Assembly: GCF_009296315.1 (NCBI RefSeq)
Contig: NZ_WHLY01000002.1
Span: forward strand, 4,500,501-4,564,500
Direction: 5' to 3'
DNA length: 64,000 bases
Origin: Salmonirosea aquatica
GTDB taxonomy: Bacteria; Bacteroidota; Bacteroidia; Cytophagales; Spirosomataceae
How positions within the stretch are numbered: position 1 is the first letter of the stretch; each line of letters starts with the position of its first letter. Of this stretch, positions 18,940-28,172 are shown in pieces. The translations under genes were made by a program, and so were the position numbers. The notes under the pieces were generated by a model. That model made no database searches. It saw only the letters and a list, made by a program, of their open reading frames with translations, and was not told the origin of the DNA.

Positions 18940-19662
18940 ATGATCAAAATTTATAAAGACTACGAAACGCTGTCTGAAGCCGCTGCTGAATACGTGGTAA
19001 AACTACTGGCCGATAAACCCGACGCCGTGCTATGCCTGCCTTCGGGCAGTACCCCGCTGGGCATGTTCAAGATCCTGGCCGAAAAGAGTAAGGCCGGTGA
19101 AGTGGATTTTTCAAAATGTACCTTCGTCGGGCTGGATGAGTGGGTAGGCATGGGCCCCGATGACGAAGGCAGTTGCCGCTATTGGATCGACCGCGATTTC
19201 CTGCATCCCATCGGTTTCCGGGTCGATCAGATCGTCTACTTCGATGCCAAAAGCGACGATTTGCCAGGGCAATGTGAACGAGTCAATCAAAAAGTAGCCG
19301 AACTCGGCGGCCTGGATCTGATGGTACTGGGGGTAGGTATGAATGGCCACCTGGCCCTCAACGAGCCGGGTACCTCATTTGATAGCTACGCTCACCTAAG
19401 CACGCTGGACCCGATCACCGCCGAGGTAGGGCAGAAGTACTTCACCAAAGATACGCCCCTCACCGAAGGCATCACCCTGGGCCTGCGCCACGCCCGCGAG
19501 GCCAAACAACTGATTGTGATAGCCAGCGGCCAACTCAAAGCCGATGTGATGAAGCGGGCACTGGAAGGTGAGGTATCGGAAGATTTTCCGGTGAGTCTGG
19601 TGCAGCAAGTAGAGGGTGCTGTTGTGATGCTGGATAAGGCGGCGGCCCGGAGGTTGAAGTAG
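18940..19662 (+). CDS. nagB: Glucosamine-6-phosphate deaminase
   Basis: A 240-residue protein of the NagB/6-phosphogluconolactonase fold. It shows the phosphate loop LPSGSTPLGMF (about 32-42), the catalytic block GLDEWVGM (about 64-71) and GMNGHLALNEPG, which includes the His-containing NagB signature. It converts glucosamine-6-phosphate to fructose-6-phosphate and ammonia. The length is that of short NagB forms without the C-terminal allosteric tail. Its position behind namZ supports a role in amino-sugar recycling. Confidence 0.85.
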   Translation: MIKIYKDYETLSEAAAEYVVKLLADKPDAVLCLPSGSTPLGMFKILAEKSKAGEVDFSKCTFVGLDEWVGMGPDDEGSCRYWIDRDFLHPIGFRVDQIVYFDAKSDDLPGQCERVNQKVAELGGLDLMVLGVGMNGHLALNEPGTSFDSYAHLSTLDPITAEVGQKYFTKDTPLTEGITLGLRHAREAKQLIVIASGQLKADVMKRALEGEVSEDFPVSLVQQVEGAVVMLDKAAARRLK

Positions 19663-19820
19663 GGGAGGTTTTCCAATTGCGAACTCACTGCATTCGCAAT
19701 TGCCTGAACCCAATGCATATCAAATGAAGCCTCTCATCCTTGGTCTAAGCCCCCTCAGACCTACTCCGCTTTAAAAGTTTTTAAAAATGAATTTGTTGTA
19801 CATCCAGAATACTGAAAACG

Positions 19821-20048
19821 ATGCAAGTACAAGTGAATATAGAATTCGATCAATTAGTTCAAGCTGTGAAATCTTTACCGCCGAACCAATTAAAACAGCT
19901 TTTGTCAAAGATTGAGAATCAAGCTGAAAAGTCCTTGCCAGAAATGGATTTAGAGGATTTACTCTTGAAGGGACCCGTCGCAACAGAAAAGCAAATGGCT
20001 GTCATTGAGAACAATAGAAAAGCGATCAATCAATGGCGGAACAAGTGA
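19821..20048 (+). CDS. Putative VapB-type antitoxin
   Basis: A 75-residue protein with an N-terminal segment MQVQVNIEFDQLVQAVKSLPPNQLKQLLSKI and a charged C-terminus. It overlaps the following PIN-domain gene by 16 bases, which is typical translational coupling of a toxin-antitoxin pair. The assignment rests on that context and the small size. The region has no GGTACC and is more AT-rich than its neighbours, suggesting acquisition. Confidence 0.65.
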   Translation: MQVQVNIEFDQLVQAVKSLPPNQLKQLLSKIENQAEKSLPEMDLEDLLLKGPVATEKQMAVIENNRKAINQWRNK

Positions 20049-20425
20049 TATTGTTGGATACTTCTATCCTTATTGATTATTACCGCAAATCGGATAAAGC
20101 AAATTCGACTTGGGTTGCGTTGGTGCGCCAAGGGTATAAGTTTGCTATTTCAACTGTTACCAAATACGAAATTTACACAGGAGCTACCCAAAGTCAGTTA
20201 GCATTTTGGAACGACGTGCTGTTAGCCATTACAGTAATCCCCTTTGATGAGAACTGCGTTGATACTGCGGTTATTATCAATGCAGTTCTTAAGCGTAAAA
20301 GAAAACAAATTGATATTGCCGATCTCTTCATTGCTGCCACAGCAGTGTCCCATAGCATGTCTTTCGCTACGCTGAATAAGAAACATTTTGAACGTGTAAA
20401 TGAATTAAGACTGGTTGAATTGTAG
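20033..20425 (+). CDS. vapC: VapC-type PIN-domain ribonuclease toxin
   Basis: A 130-residue PIN domain with the acidic pattern intact: Asp near residue 9 in LLDTSILIDYY, Glu in VTKYEIYTG, and Asp residues in KQIDIADLFIAATA. The family cleaves tRNA or rRNA and is neutralised by the upstream protein. Length is normal for VapC, so unlike the remnant at 2.6 kb this copy looks functional. The DNA lacks GGTACC. Confidence 0.85.
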   Translation: MAEQVILLDTSILIDYYRKSDKANSTWVALVRQGYKFAISTVTKYEIYTGATQSQLAFWNDVLLAITVIPFDENCVDTAVIINAVLKRKRKQIDIADLFIAATAVSHSMSFATLNKKHFERVNELRLVEL

Positions 20426-20550
20426 GGCGGTTTCTAATTTAACCCTTGGTTTGAGATAGACTTCGATCTTCCCCATTTAAAAGGTTATTTATTCCAAATT
20501 GTTGATAAAAAGTTACCTCTAGGGTACTGCTACAAACACAAAAAGAAAAC

Positions 20551-21090
20551 ATGAAACAGATAGTATACTACGTCGCCAGTTCGATCGATGGCTTTATATC
20601 CGGCCCGGATGATGATGTCAGCGGCTATGTGAGTGAGGGGAATGGAGTGGCGCAGTACCTGAGCGATCTGTCGGCTTTCGATACCGTAATCATGGGCCGG
20701 AACACGTATGAATTTGGCTATCAATACGGAATGGAACCGGGGCAGCCCTCGCCCGTGTACGGCAGTATGGAGCATTATATTTTTTCCGATAGCCTGGTAT
20801 TTGAAAATCCAGACCCGAAAGTGCATGTGGTGCCGGTTCAACTGGAAGAAATCGAGAAAATTAGGGGGCAGTCGGCTACGGCGATTTATTTGTGCGGCGG
20901 CGGGCAGTTGGCAGGTTGGCTTTTGGATAATAAGAAAATCGACATCCTGAAAATCAAACTCAGTCCTCTGATACTAGGTCGGGGCGTCAGGATTTTTGGC
21001 AACTCAAATCGGAATTTTAAAACCGAACTGCTGGATACGCAATTGTACGATGGAGGTTTACAGATCATTACGTATAAAATTATTTATTAA
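20551..21090 (+). CDS. Dihydrofolate reductase / RibD C-terminal-like protein
   Basis: A 179-residue protein beginning VYYVASSIDGFISGPDDDV, the standard N-terminus of the RibD_C/YyaP-like branch of the DHFR fold. VIMGRNTYEF and IYLCGGGQLAGWLLD (the NADPH-binding GGGxL) follow. Such proteins are probably NADPH-dependent reductases, but most have no known substrate. It is the first of three closely placed plus-strand genes. Confidence 0.8.
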   Translation: MKQIVYYVASSIDGFISGPDDDVSGYVSEGNGVAQYLSDLSAFDTVIMGRNTYEFGYQYGMEPGQPSPVYGSMEHYIFSDSLVFENPDPKVHVVPVQLEEIEKIRGQSATAIYLCGGGQLAGWLLDNKKIDILKIKLSPLILGRGVRIFGNSNRNFKTELLDTQLYDGGLQIITYKIIY

Positions 21091-21153
21091 GGTAGCCAAC
21101 CTAATCATTGGTTTAAGTTCCCCATACCTAAGTAGAAAATCCAACACCTAGCC

Positions 21154-21570
21154 ATGCCAACTCCCACATCCACAAAAATGGGAATAAAACCGGGAATACG
21201 GACCACCTTCGTAAATGCTCCAGCCGATGCCATCCAAGCTATGGATTTGCCCGAACTGGAAGTCAAAGAAAGCTTGAAAGGTGAGTTTGACTACATGCAT
21301 TTGTTTGTAAAAAATCAGGCAGACTTCCATGAGAAATTTCCAGTGCTGAAAAATCATTTGAAAAAGACCGGCATGCTGTGGGTATCGTGGCCCAAGGCCC
21401 GGCAACTCGGTACAGACCTTACCTTGCCCATCGTCATCAAAATCGGCTATGACTATGGTCTTGTAGAAAGCAAATGTCTGAGCATAAACGCTACCTGGTC
21501 GGCCTTGAAGTTCACCTACCCTGAGGAAGGCAAAACGTACGCCAACAGCTACGGGAAACTTAAAAATTAA
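21154..21570 (+). CDS. DUF3052-like protein
   Basis: A 138-residue cytoplasmic protein with the DUF3052 pattern: KMGIKPGIRTTFVNAP at the start, and GMLWVSWPKARQLGTDLT near residues 73-90 followed by a VESKCLSINATWSALKF block. The function of the family is unknown; several members sit beside small reductases or DoxX proteins. It lies between the DHFR-like gene (63 bases upstream) and the DoxX gene (14 bases downstream). Confidence 0.65.
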   Translation: MPTPTSTKMGIKPGIRTTFVNAPADAIQAMDLPELEVKESLKGEFDYMHLFVKNQADFHEKFPVLKNHLKKTGMLWVSWPKARQLGTDLTLPIVIKIGYDYGLVESKCLSINATWSALKFTYPEEGKTYANSYGKLKN

Positions 21571-21584
21571 ATGAGCAAAACCCC

Positions 21585-21980
21585 ATGAAACTATTCAACC
21601 ATTTACTTCCACTTCGGCTGGCTGTGGCGGTCATTTTGGTTATGCATAGCGTGCCGGGCATGTTCAATGGCAGCGTCCGTGCGTTTGGCGAGGGGTACCT
21701 TAATCAAGTCGGTTTTGCGCCGTTCGGGGTAGCGTTGGCCTGGGCGATCAAGCTTTCACACGTAGCCAATGCGGTGTGCCTGGTACTCGGGAAGTACGTG
21801 AAATTATCGTCGGTACCTACCCTGCTGATTCTCATCGCCGGTATCGTAATGATCCATTTCCAGGAAGGTTGGTTTGTGGTAGGCGGCGGACGCAACGGCA
21901 TGGAGTTTAATTTTCTGCTGATCGTCGCCCTGTTGACCGTAATGTTTTCGAAGGTACCGGAAACCGAAAATAGGTACTAG
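21585..21980 (+). CDS. DoxX-family membrane protein
   Basis: A 131-residue protein with four hydrophobic segments and the DoxX N-terminal pattern LRLAVAVILVMHSVPGMFNG. DoxX proteins are small membrane proteins implicated in quinone-linked redox or oxidative-stress functions. Start spacing of 14 bases from the DUF3052 gene suggests co-transcription. Confidence 0.75.
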   Translation: MKLFNHLLPLRLAVAVILVMHSVPGMFNGSVRAFGEGYLNQVGFAPFGVALAWAIKLSHVANAVCLVLGKYVKLSSVPTLLILIAGIVMIHFQEGWFVVGGGRNGMEFNFLLIVALLTVMFSKVPETENRY

Positions 21981-22039
21981 CCAATTGCCTCATGAATAGC
22001 GAACAGGAACGAATTGAAGATTCGCCCTTTAGGTACCCT

Positions 22040-23374
22040 TTATATCCGGGCGTGTACACGCACCGAAAGCACGTTTACAGGACCGTGGCGATCGTGGTTG
22101 TAGCCAGGATTGGTAATAAGCTGATAAGCACCACTCAGAAAAAGATGGTCGGGTGCTAGTTCAGCCCGGTAGTAGACTTCGGTCAGATGCTCCGAAGCAT
22201 AATTGAGCTGACCATCGCCCAGCATGAAGCCTTGTCCACCGGCCGCCAGGTAGGCCCGGTGCGGCCTGGAAATACCCGAAGCCACGAAGGCCAGGCCCAG
22301 GTTGTCGTTTTCACGTTTCCATTGGGTACCTTTCATCACCAGTCCGGCGCTCGCCGAGTGGTCGATTTCGGTAAACACCCAGGTTTCGTTATGACCATCG
22401 TTCCAACTAGCTCTGACAAATCCGCCGAGCTGCTGGGTCAGTTCCTGCTCTAGATTAATGCCTCCCCCGTACTTAGTCCGGCCATACCGGCGGGTGTTTT
22501 CGATCACGGGCTTATCGGTGCTTAGTATGAGGCTCTCACGGTAGTTGCCCATGTTGGTGGTAGTAAAAAAGCCCAGGGCCCGTACCGATCCCGGGTGGCC
22601 CGCTAGGTCGTGGTGGTGGGTATATTCGAGGGTGTGTGAGCCGGCCTTATTGATATCCCAGTTCATCGTACTCCCATTGGCTACAAGCGGTACGAGCGAA
22701 AAGCTGTACCGGAGTTCATGGCGGGGGGAGACATACTCCGCCACCACGCTGGGGGTATAGCCGCGGGTATTGGCTGGGTAGTCCCAGCCGCCGTTGCTCA
22801 TCAGGGCCCAACTCATAAACTGGGTCCGGGGGTCGTGGCTATACGAATTGACGTCAAAATAATCCGCCGCGCTGATCTTGCCAACCGTAAAGGCCAGGTA
22901 CCTCTCGGGTAGCGAGCCGCCCAGTTGGTTGAAATTGCTTTCCCCGTAGGTATTCGTGCGAGACAGGGCAATGACTTGCCGGAAGAAAAGCCGCGCCACG
23001 TAGAGCTTCGGGGCAAGGGTGCCAATGCGGAAGGTTTCTCCATTGGTAGCGTCCGCCAGGCCCAGCACCTGGCTCAAGCCCGAGCCTCCCGCAATTTCGG
23101 GATCGAGCCAGACACTGGCCCCCCGCCACAGGCGGGCACCGAGAAAAAGCGTCGAGGTAATGGAGGTTTGGCTTTCTTTTTGGGTTGAAAGACTGTTTGG
23201 GCCCGAGTAGGGAGCCGTAAAGGAAGGCTTGAACTGATTGATTACGGTGGTCTGGGCATGAACCGAAAAGCGGTCGTTTCCTTTTGTCGGGCCAGTTTGG
23301 TTTTGGGCCAGGAGTACCAGCGGAGAAAAAGCCTGTACCAGCAAAAATAAGGCGGATGTTTTTAAGATTTTCAT
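22040..23374 (-). CDS. OprB-like carbohydrate porin
   Basis: A 444-residue outer-membrane protein with a signal peptide (to about residue 23, LLAQ). The FSVHAQTTVINQFKPSF segment and the repeated amphipathic strands match carbohydrate-selective porins of the OprB type. An AFTVGKISAADYFDVNSYSHDPRTQF region near residues 160-185 and a C-terminal strand ending in RVHARI support a beta-barrel. It probably admits sugars through the outer membrane; specificity is unknown. Confidence 0.75.
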   Translation of the reverse strand: MKILKTSALFLLVQAFSPLVLLAQNQTGPTKGNDRFSVHAQTTVINQFKPSFTAPYSGPNSLSTQKESQTSITSTLFLGARLWRGASVWLDPEIAGGSGLSQVLGLADATNGETFRIGTLAPKLYVARLFFRQVIALSRTNTYGESNFNQLGGSLPERYLAFTVGKISAADYFDVNSYSHDPRTQFMSWALMSNGGWDYPANTRGYTPSVVAEYVSPRHELRYSFSLVPLVANGSTMNWDINKAGSHTLEYTHHHDLAGHPGSVRALGFFTTTNMGNYRESLILSTDKPVIENTRRYGRTKYGGGINLEQELTQQLGGFVRASWNDGHNETWVFTEIDHSASAGLVMKGTQWKRENDNLGLAFVASGISRPHRAYLAAGGQGFMLGDGQLNYASEHLTEVYYRAELAPDHLFLSGAYQLITNPGYNHDRHGPVNVLSVRVHARI

Positions 23375-23815
23375 AGTAATCGACCGAATGAGTTTCCTGA
23401 AATAGCAATGAAAACGAGCGAATGGGCTGGGCGCAAAAACAACGGTGCGATCACTTTACTTCCAGATCCGGGTACAAAGTAATCCGGGAAAAAAGTCTTG
23501 TACAATGCCCGTTGTTTAGAAGCTGGGCTGTTCGATTGAAGAGTTGAAAATTTTAAAGTAAAGTGTTGATTATGAAAAACTTGACTTTGGTTAAAATTTG
23601 GTTAAAAATAACGTATAGAGGTATTGGACTATCCATGCTGTAATGAACAACGGGGCTATTGCTTCCTACCGACTCACCTTGTTTCTGCTGCTATCCTACA
23701 TTGATAAATAGGGCAGTCTGTTTTAGCCTTCCCTACGATTTTTAACATCCAAATGGGGAGTCGCCGGGAATTTTTGGATATTGTACTCTGAAACAAATTC
23801 AACCACTACATTTAT
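23375..23815. other. Gene-free divergent region
   Basis: 441 bases between the porin start and the plus-strand secreted protein. It presumably holds two promoters. A 22-codon frame at 23643-23711 (MNNGAIASYRLTLFLLLSYI) is too short and unsupported to call. The part around 23540-23620 is AT-rich with repeated TTGGTTAAAA words. Nothing else recognised. Confidence 0.4.
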
Positions 23816-24178
23816 ATGAAAAAGCGCACTTTCCTTCTACTCCTCGTGTTGACGATGGCCACAACGGTAACTTTTAGTCAAAGTAAAATTGACCTAACGG
23901 GTACCTGGCTGCTGGCCGTGGAAACCGACGCGGGCAGTGGTACCCCTACCTTCGTGCTGAAACAGGATGCCGAGGGCAAACTCACCGGGACCTACACCGG
24001 CCAGCTTGGCGAAACCGAACTGAAAGGTACCGTCGAGGGTACCGATTTTCACATCGAGTTTTCAGTGCAGGATAATCCGGTAAAGTATGACGGAAAAATT
24101 GAGAACGAGACATTGAGCGGGAAAGTAGAGCTAGGTACGATGGCCAAGGGTACCTTTACGGGTAAACGGAAAGAGTAA
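23816..24178 (+). CDS. Small secreted protein, calycin-like pattern
   Basis: A 120-residue protein with a signal peptide (MKKRTFLLLLVLTMATTVTFSQ). The rest alternates short strands: LTGTWLLAVETDAG, KLTGTYTGQLG, LKGTVEGTDFHIEF and KGTFTGKRKE. This repeated Gly-Thr-Trp/Gly-Thr-Phe pattern resembles small lipocalin- or calycin-type beta-barrels in Bacteroidota. I do not recognise a specific family. Several Gly-Thr pairs are encoded by GGTACC. Confidence 0.6.
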   Translation: MKKRTFLLLLVLTMATTVTFSQSKIDLTGTWLLAVETDAGSGTPTFVLKQDAEGKLTGTYTGQLGETELKGTVEGTDFHIEFSVQDNPVKYDGKIENETLSGKVELGTMAKGTFTGKRKE

Positions 24179-24191
24179 CGAATGAACTAAA

Positions 24192-24608
24192 ATGACCAGA
24201 TACTTTTTGATCGCAGCCTCGCGGGATCATGTTTTGGGCGGGGTAAAAAATGGATTTGCGCAGGCCGGGCACGGGCGCAGGGATTATATCAGCAAGCCCG
24301 CCAAGGGAGACTGGGTCGTGTACTACTCGGCCAAAGAAAAGATTGATGAGACAACACCCTGTCAGAAGTTCACGGCTTTCGGCCAGGTAACCGACGATGA
24401 ACCTTACCAACCCGATCCTAATTCAGATTTCAAGCCGTATCGGCGTGATGTGGAGTACCAGCCGGGGCAAGAGGCCGAAATACGGCCCTTGCTCGAAAAA
24501 CTCAGTTTTATCAAGAATAAAAAACAGTGGGGCTTTTATCTGATGGGTGGTTTTAGGGAAATCCCGAAAGAAGATTTTGAGGTGATCATAGATGCCATGA
24601 CCAACTAG
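24192..24608 (+). CDS. EVE domain protein
   Basis: A 138-residue PUA-fold EVE domain: TRYFLIAASRDHVLGGVKNGF at the start, KGDWVVYYSAKEK in the middle, and WGFYLMGGFREIPKEDF at the end. EVE domains bind modified bases in DNA or RNA. It starts 13 bases after the small secreted protein and may share its transcript. No restriction or defence gene adjoins it, so it may be a housekeeping RNA-binding type. Confidence 0.8.
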   Translation: MTRYFLIAASRDHVLGGVKNGFAQAGHGRRDYISKPAKGDWVVYYSAKEKIDETTPCQKFTAFGQVTDDEPYQPDPNSDFKPYRRDVEYQPGQEAEIRPLLEKLSFIKNKKQWGFYLMGGFREIPKEDFEVIIDAMTN

Positions 24609-24692
24609 CGTTACGGGTTCCGCCTCAACCAATCGTAGCCTTTTTGCTGTTATAGCAGAGACGAGTCAAAAACACGAATTTAAGCCTGATTT

Positions 24693-26723
24693 ATGCCCCT
24701 GATCAAAGTTGCGGCCGGAGTACTGAACCAAACTCCCATGGCCTGGGAATCCAATACCAAAAACATCATCGATGCCATTGAGGAGGCGCGCCGACAAAAA
24801 GTGAGTCTGCTGTGTCTGCCCGAATTGTGCATTACGGGCTACGGCTGCGAGGATTACTTTTTTGCCTACGATCTGGAAGAGCAAGCTAAAAAATGCCTGC
24901 TGGAAATCGTGGAGCATACCGAGGACATGATCGTGGGACTCGGACTTCCGTTGCGGCATAACAACCGTCTCTACGATGTGGCCTGCCTGGTGGCCAACAA
25001 GCGCATTCTGGGTTTTTACTGCAAGCAGAACCTGGCCAACAATGGCATTCATTACGAAACCCGCTGGTTTCATAAGTGGCCCCCGGGCATCGTGGAAAGT
25101 ACCACCCTCGACCACATGACCTACCCGATCGGCGATGTGATTTTCGATGTATCGGGCGTGCGCATTGCTTTTGAAATTTGTGAGGATGCCTGGGTGGCAC
25201 ACCGTCCGGGGCGGCGGCACTACGAGCGTGGCGTGGATATTATGCTCAATCCCAGTGCGAGTCATTTTGCCTTCTTCAAGTTCGTAACCCGCGAACGGTT
25301 TGTGATCGACGCCTCGCGCTCGTTCGGATGCAGCTACATCTACACCAACATGCTAGGCAACGAAGCCGGGCGGGCCATCTACGATGGTGACGCCATGATT
25401 GCCTCCAACGGTGAATTTTTGAAATCGAGCAACCGGTTCAGCTACGAAGATTTCCTGATTACTACGGCCGTAGTCGATACAGAATATACGCGGCTCAGTC
25501 AGGTACAGAATATTGCCGATTTGCCCAAAGATAAATCGTGGAAGGTACCCGGTACCTTTGACTTCCCGGACATCGAACCCGTGCCCCTGCAGGTCGCCGA
25601 TCTGGAAGCTTTTGAAGGCGGCGGGGCATTGAAAGAAGAAGAATTCGCCCGGTCGGTTTGCCTGGCGTTGTTCGACTATCTGCGCAAGAGCCGCTCGCAG
25701 GGCTTCACCGTGTCGCTATCGGGCGGCGCCGATTCGTCGGCTTGCGTGGCGTTGTGCGGACTGATGGTACGGCTGGCGGAGGAAAGCATCGGGCTGGACC
25801 GCTTCAAACAGAAACTCAGCCATATCGCCAAAATTCAACAGCCCGAGACCGTGGATGATATTGCGAAAGAACTCATCCACACGATCTACCAGGGTACCGA
25901 AAACAGCTCGGACGACACGCTCGAATCGGCCCGTTCGCTGGCCGAGTCCATCGGGGCTACTTTTTATATTATCAATATCAACGGTCTGGTCGAAACCTAC
26001 ACGGGCTTGATTGAAGAGCAAATTGGCCGCGAACTGACCTGGGCGCAGGACGACATCGCCCTGCAAAACATTCAGGCACGGGTACGTGCCCCAGGTGTGT
26101 GGCTGCTCACCAACCTGACCAATCATCTGCTGCTGTCCACGTCCAACCGCTCCGAAGTGGCCGTGGGCTACGCTACCATGGACGGCGACACGGCGGGGAG
26201 TATCAGCCCCATTGCCGGCATCGATAAGCATTACTTGCGGCAATGGCTGCTGTGGCTCGAAAAGGTAGGGTGCCATGTACAGGGCAAGCACATCAAAGTC
26301 GAGGGTTTGAAGAAAGTAAACAGCCTGCAACCCACCGCCGAACTTCGTCCCGCCGACCGCAAGCAAACCGATGAGGACGACCTGATGCCCTACGAATTCC
26401 TGGACGCGCTGGAAGAGAGTGCCATCCGCGACAAAAAGCCGCCCGTAGCGTGTTACCGCATTGCGCTGGTTGTTTTTAAAGACCGCTATACGCCTACCCA
26501 AATGCTGGCCTGGACCGAGCGGTTTTTTAAACTATGGAGCCGTAATCAGTGGAAACGCGAGCGGTATGCGCCCTCTTTCCACCTCGACGACCTTAACCTC
26601 GATCCCCGTACCTGGTGCCGCTTCCCGATCCTGTCGGGCGGATTCGAGCGGGAATTGGCGGAGTTGCGTGCCTACGCGGCAGAAGAGAAAGCCGCCAGTC
26701 GGGGGCGACGGATCGGGTTTTAG
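24693..26723 (+). CDS. nadE: Glutamine-dependent NAD+ synthetase
   Basis: A 676-residue two-domain enzyme. The N-terminal nitrilase-type glutaminase domain carries the Glu/Lys/Cys elements (LPELCITGYGCEDYF; an FEICEDAW nucleophile region near residues 158-168). The C-terminal synthetase has the PP-loop SLSGGADSSACVAL. It converts nicotinate adenine dinucleotide to NAD+ using glutamine and ATP. Length matches the fused NadE of Bacteroidota. No operon partner is evident. Confidence 0.92.
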   Translation: MPLIKVAAGVLNQTPMAWESNTKNIIDAIEEARRQKVSLLCLPELCITGYGCEDYFFAYDLEEQAKKCLLEIVEHTEDMIVGLGLPLRHNNRLYDVACLVANKRILGFYCKQNLANNGIHYETRWFHKWPPGIVESTTLDHMTYPIGDVIFDVSGVRIAFEICEDAWVAHRPGRRHYERGVDIMLNPSASHFAFFKFVTRERFVIDASRSFGCSYIYTNMLGNEAGRAIYDGDAMIASNGEFLKSSNRFSYEDFLITTAVVDTEYTRLSQVQNIADLPKDKSWKVPGTFDFPDIEPVPLQVADLEAFEGGGALKEEEFARSVCLALFDYLRKSRSQGFTVSLSGGADSSACVALCGLMVRLAEESIGLDRFKQKLSHIAKIQQPETVDDIAKELIHTIYQGTENSSDDTLESARSLAESIGATFYIININGLVETYTGLIEEQIGRELTWAQDDIALQNIQARVRAPGVWLLTNLTNHLLLSTSNRSEVAVGYATMDGDTAGSISPIAGIDKHYLRQWLLWLEKVGCHVQGKHIKVEGLKKVNSLQPTAELRPADRKQTDEDDLMPYEFLDALEESAIRDKKPPVACYRIALVVFKDRYTPTQMLAWTERFFKLWSRNQWKRERYAPSFHLDDLNLDPRTWCRFPILSGGFERELAELRAYAAEEKAASRGRRIGF

Positions 26724-26730
26724 TAGTAGA

Positions 26731-26833
26731 GCTGTTAGCCGTCATCTTGTAGCCAATGGCTTTCTTAAGAAATTCCAGGGAATGAAAAAGCGGGAAGTAT
26801 GCAAAAGCTATCCTAAAGCCATAAGCTAACAGC
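26731..26833. repeat. Inverted repeat between convergent genes
   Basis: GCTGTTAGC at 26731-26739 pairs with GCTAACAGC at 26825-26833, and the inner part holds the palindrome AGCCAATGGCT. Similar words (ATTAGCCAATAGCTATG) occur at 18905-18922. Lying between the ends of nadE and the sialidase-like gene, it may act as a two-way terminator or be a member of an intergenic repeat family. Confidence 0.4.
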
Positions 26834-26848
26834 CATTCGCTATTGAAT

Positions 26849-28069
26849 CTACTGTTTCCGAAAATTCTTGATTTTGTGAAACGTCAGAAAGTTGGCGTCA
26901 TGGGCTCTGAATGCCCCGCCGATTCCATCGTCGTAGGCCGTTCTTGATAGGAATAAAATGTCTTTACCAGCAAACAGCCAGTCTATATACTGAAATCCAT
27001 GTTTGGTGATATCCGGGTGTTCCAGCAAGATTTTGTGAAAATTCCAGGTTTTCAAATCCGGTGAGCTGAACAAAGCCAGCGTGTTGCGCAGGCTGGCCGG
27101 ATTTTTTCCCTGATTGGCCCCCTTTACATCGTCGGGAATGTAGTTGCTAAGCGTCCAGTATTGTTTGGTCTTGGGATCAAAGCGGATGGTGAATTTCTTG
27201 CTGCCGCCCGGAAAACTCCTGAAATCGGCGTTACGATCAAAGGTAGCCGTTTTGCCATCAGCACTTATTTTAACAAACGCCGCTTTTTCATCCAGGGTAC
27301 TCCGATCGTCCACGCGCAGCACATCCCACAGGGTACCCTCCGGCCCCAGTACGGCGTTGCCTTCCAGCCAACCCCCAAAATGTCCGTCAAGGTAAGTTGA
27401 ATCATACCGCATAATGTTTGAGGATGTCCAGTTGGAAGCGATCATCGGATCGGCGTCCAGCGGGATACTCATCATAAAGGCGCTGTATCGCTTGCCCCAT
27501 ACTTTGGGCGGCCCGGCGGCGTCTTCCATCGCCCGCCACAGCCGGCCGTCGTGCACCAAAAAAGGTACGGGTGCGCAGTGGTACTCCCCGGCTTTGAGCA
27601 AACCATGTTCGGCATCGGTAGGATTCGTCCAGGTACCTCCGCCATCGGTGGATTTTCGAATAATCGTATTGCCGTGGTGGCGATTGGTGCCGAAAAGGTA
27701 CAGGGTACCCTGGTGTACCAACAGCTTAGACCAAAACTGCCCGTCGATCTCACTGACCTGCCGCCAGGATTTGCCTTTGTCTGAGGATCGGTAAATCCGC
27801 GAAATGGCGCTGGTGTGCTCGGTGGATTTAGGACCAAAAAAATCATGTGAAGCCACAAAGTCGCCGTTGGGCAGTATGGCCAGGCTGGGCGAGCCGATGT
27901 ACTGCTCCGAAGCAGCCGGGCTGTAGGCCACCACCACGCCGGGTACTAAGGCGAGGTTGGGGGTTTGGGCAAACAGAATCTGAGTGCACGAACCCAGTGA
28001 AAGTACCAGGAGCAGACGATAGAAAGAGAACATCAAAAGGGGCATTGAGCTAGGAACGAGAGGGTACAT
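26849..28069 (-). CDS. Sialidase/BNR-repeat-like secreted protein
   Basis: Up to 406 residues. The signal peptide is MFSFYRLLLVLSLGSCTQILFAQ, so the real start may be the ATG at 28033 rather than 28069. BNR-type Asp-box motifs are visible: SSDKGKSWRQV and STDGGGTWTNP, with a further weak copy. This is a six-bladed propeller pattern as in exo-sialidases. The catalytic Arg triad cannot be confirmed, so sialidase activity is inference. Confidence 0.65.
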   Translation of the reverse strand: MYPLVPSSMPLLMFSFYRLLLVLSLGSCTQILFAQTPNLALVPGVVVAYSPAASEQYIGSPSLAILPNGDFVASHDFFGPKSTEHTSAISRIYRSSDKGKSWRQVSEIDGQFWSKLLVHQGTLYLFGTNRHHGNTIIRKSTDGGGTWTNPTDAEHGLLKAGEYHCAPVPFLVHDGRLWRAMEDAAGPPKVWGKRYSAFMMSIPLDADPMIASNWTSSNIMRYDSTYLDGHFGGWLEGNAVLGPEGTLWDVLRVDDRSTLDEKAAFVKISADGKTATFDRNADFRSFPGGSKKFTIRFDPKTKQYWTLSNYIPDDVKGANQGKNPASLRNTLALFSSPDLKTWNFHKILLEHPDITKHGFQYIDWLFAGKDILFLSRTAYDDGIGGAFRAHDANFLTFHKIKNFRKQ

Positions 28070-28172
28070 TCTGAAATAAGAAATTTTGTGAAATTACGGC
28101 GACCGTTTGATAATATCTTTTTTATGTTTTACTGCAATATGAATATCTTTCCTCACACCATTTATCCACTTC

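Noticed and set aside
23643-23711. 22-codon frame with a hydrophobic peptide
   Set aside because: Too short, no ribosome-binding or promoter signal, and no conservation can be judged.
24192-24608. EVE protein as part of a modified-DNA defence system
   Set aside because: No nuclease, helicase or methylase is nearby; the flanking genes are a small secreted protein and nadE.
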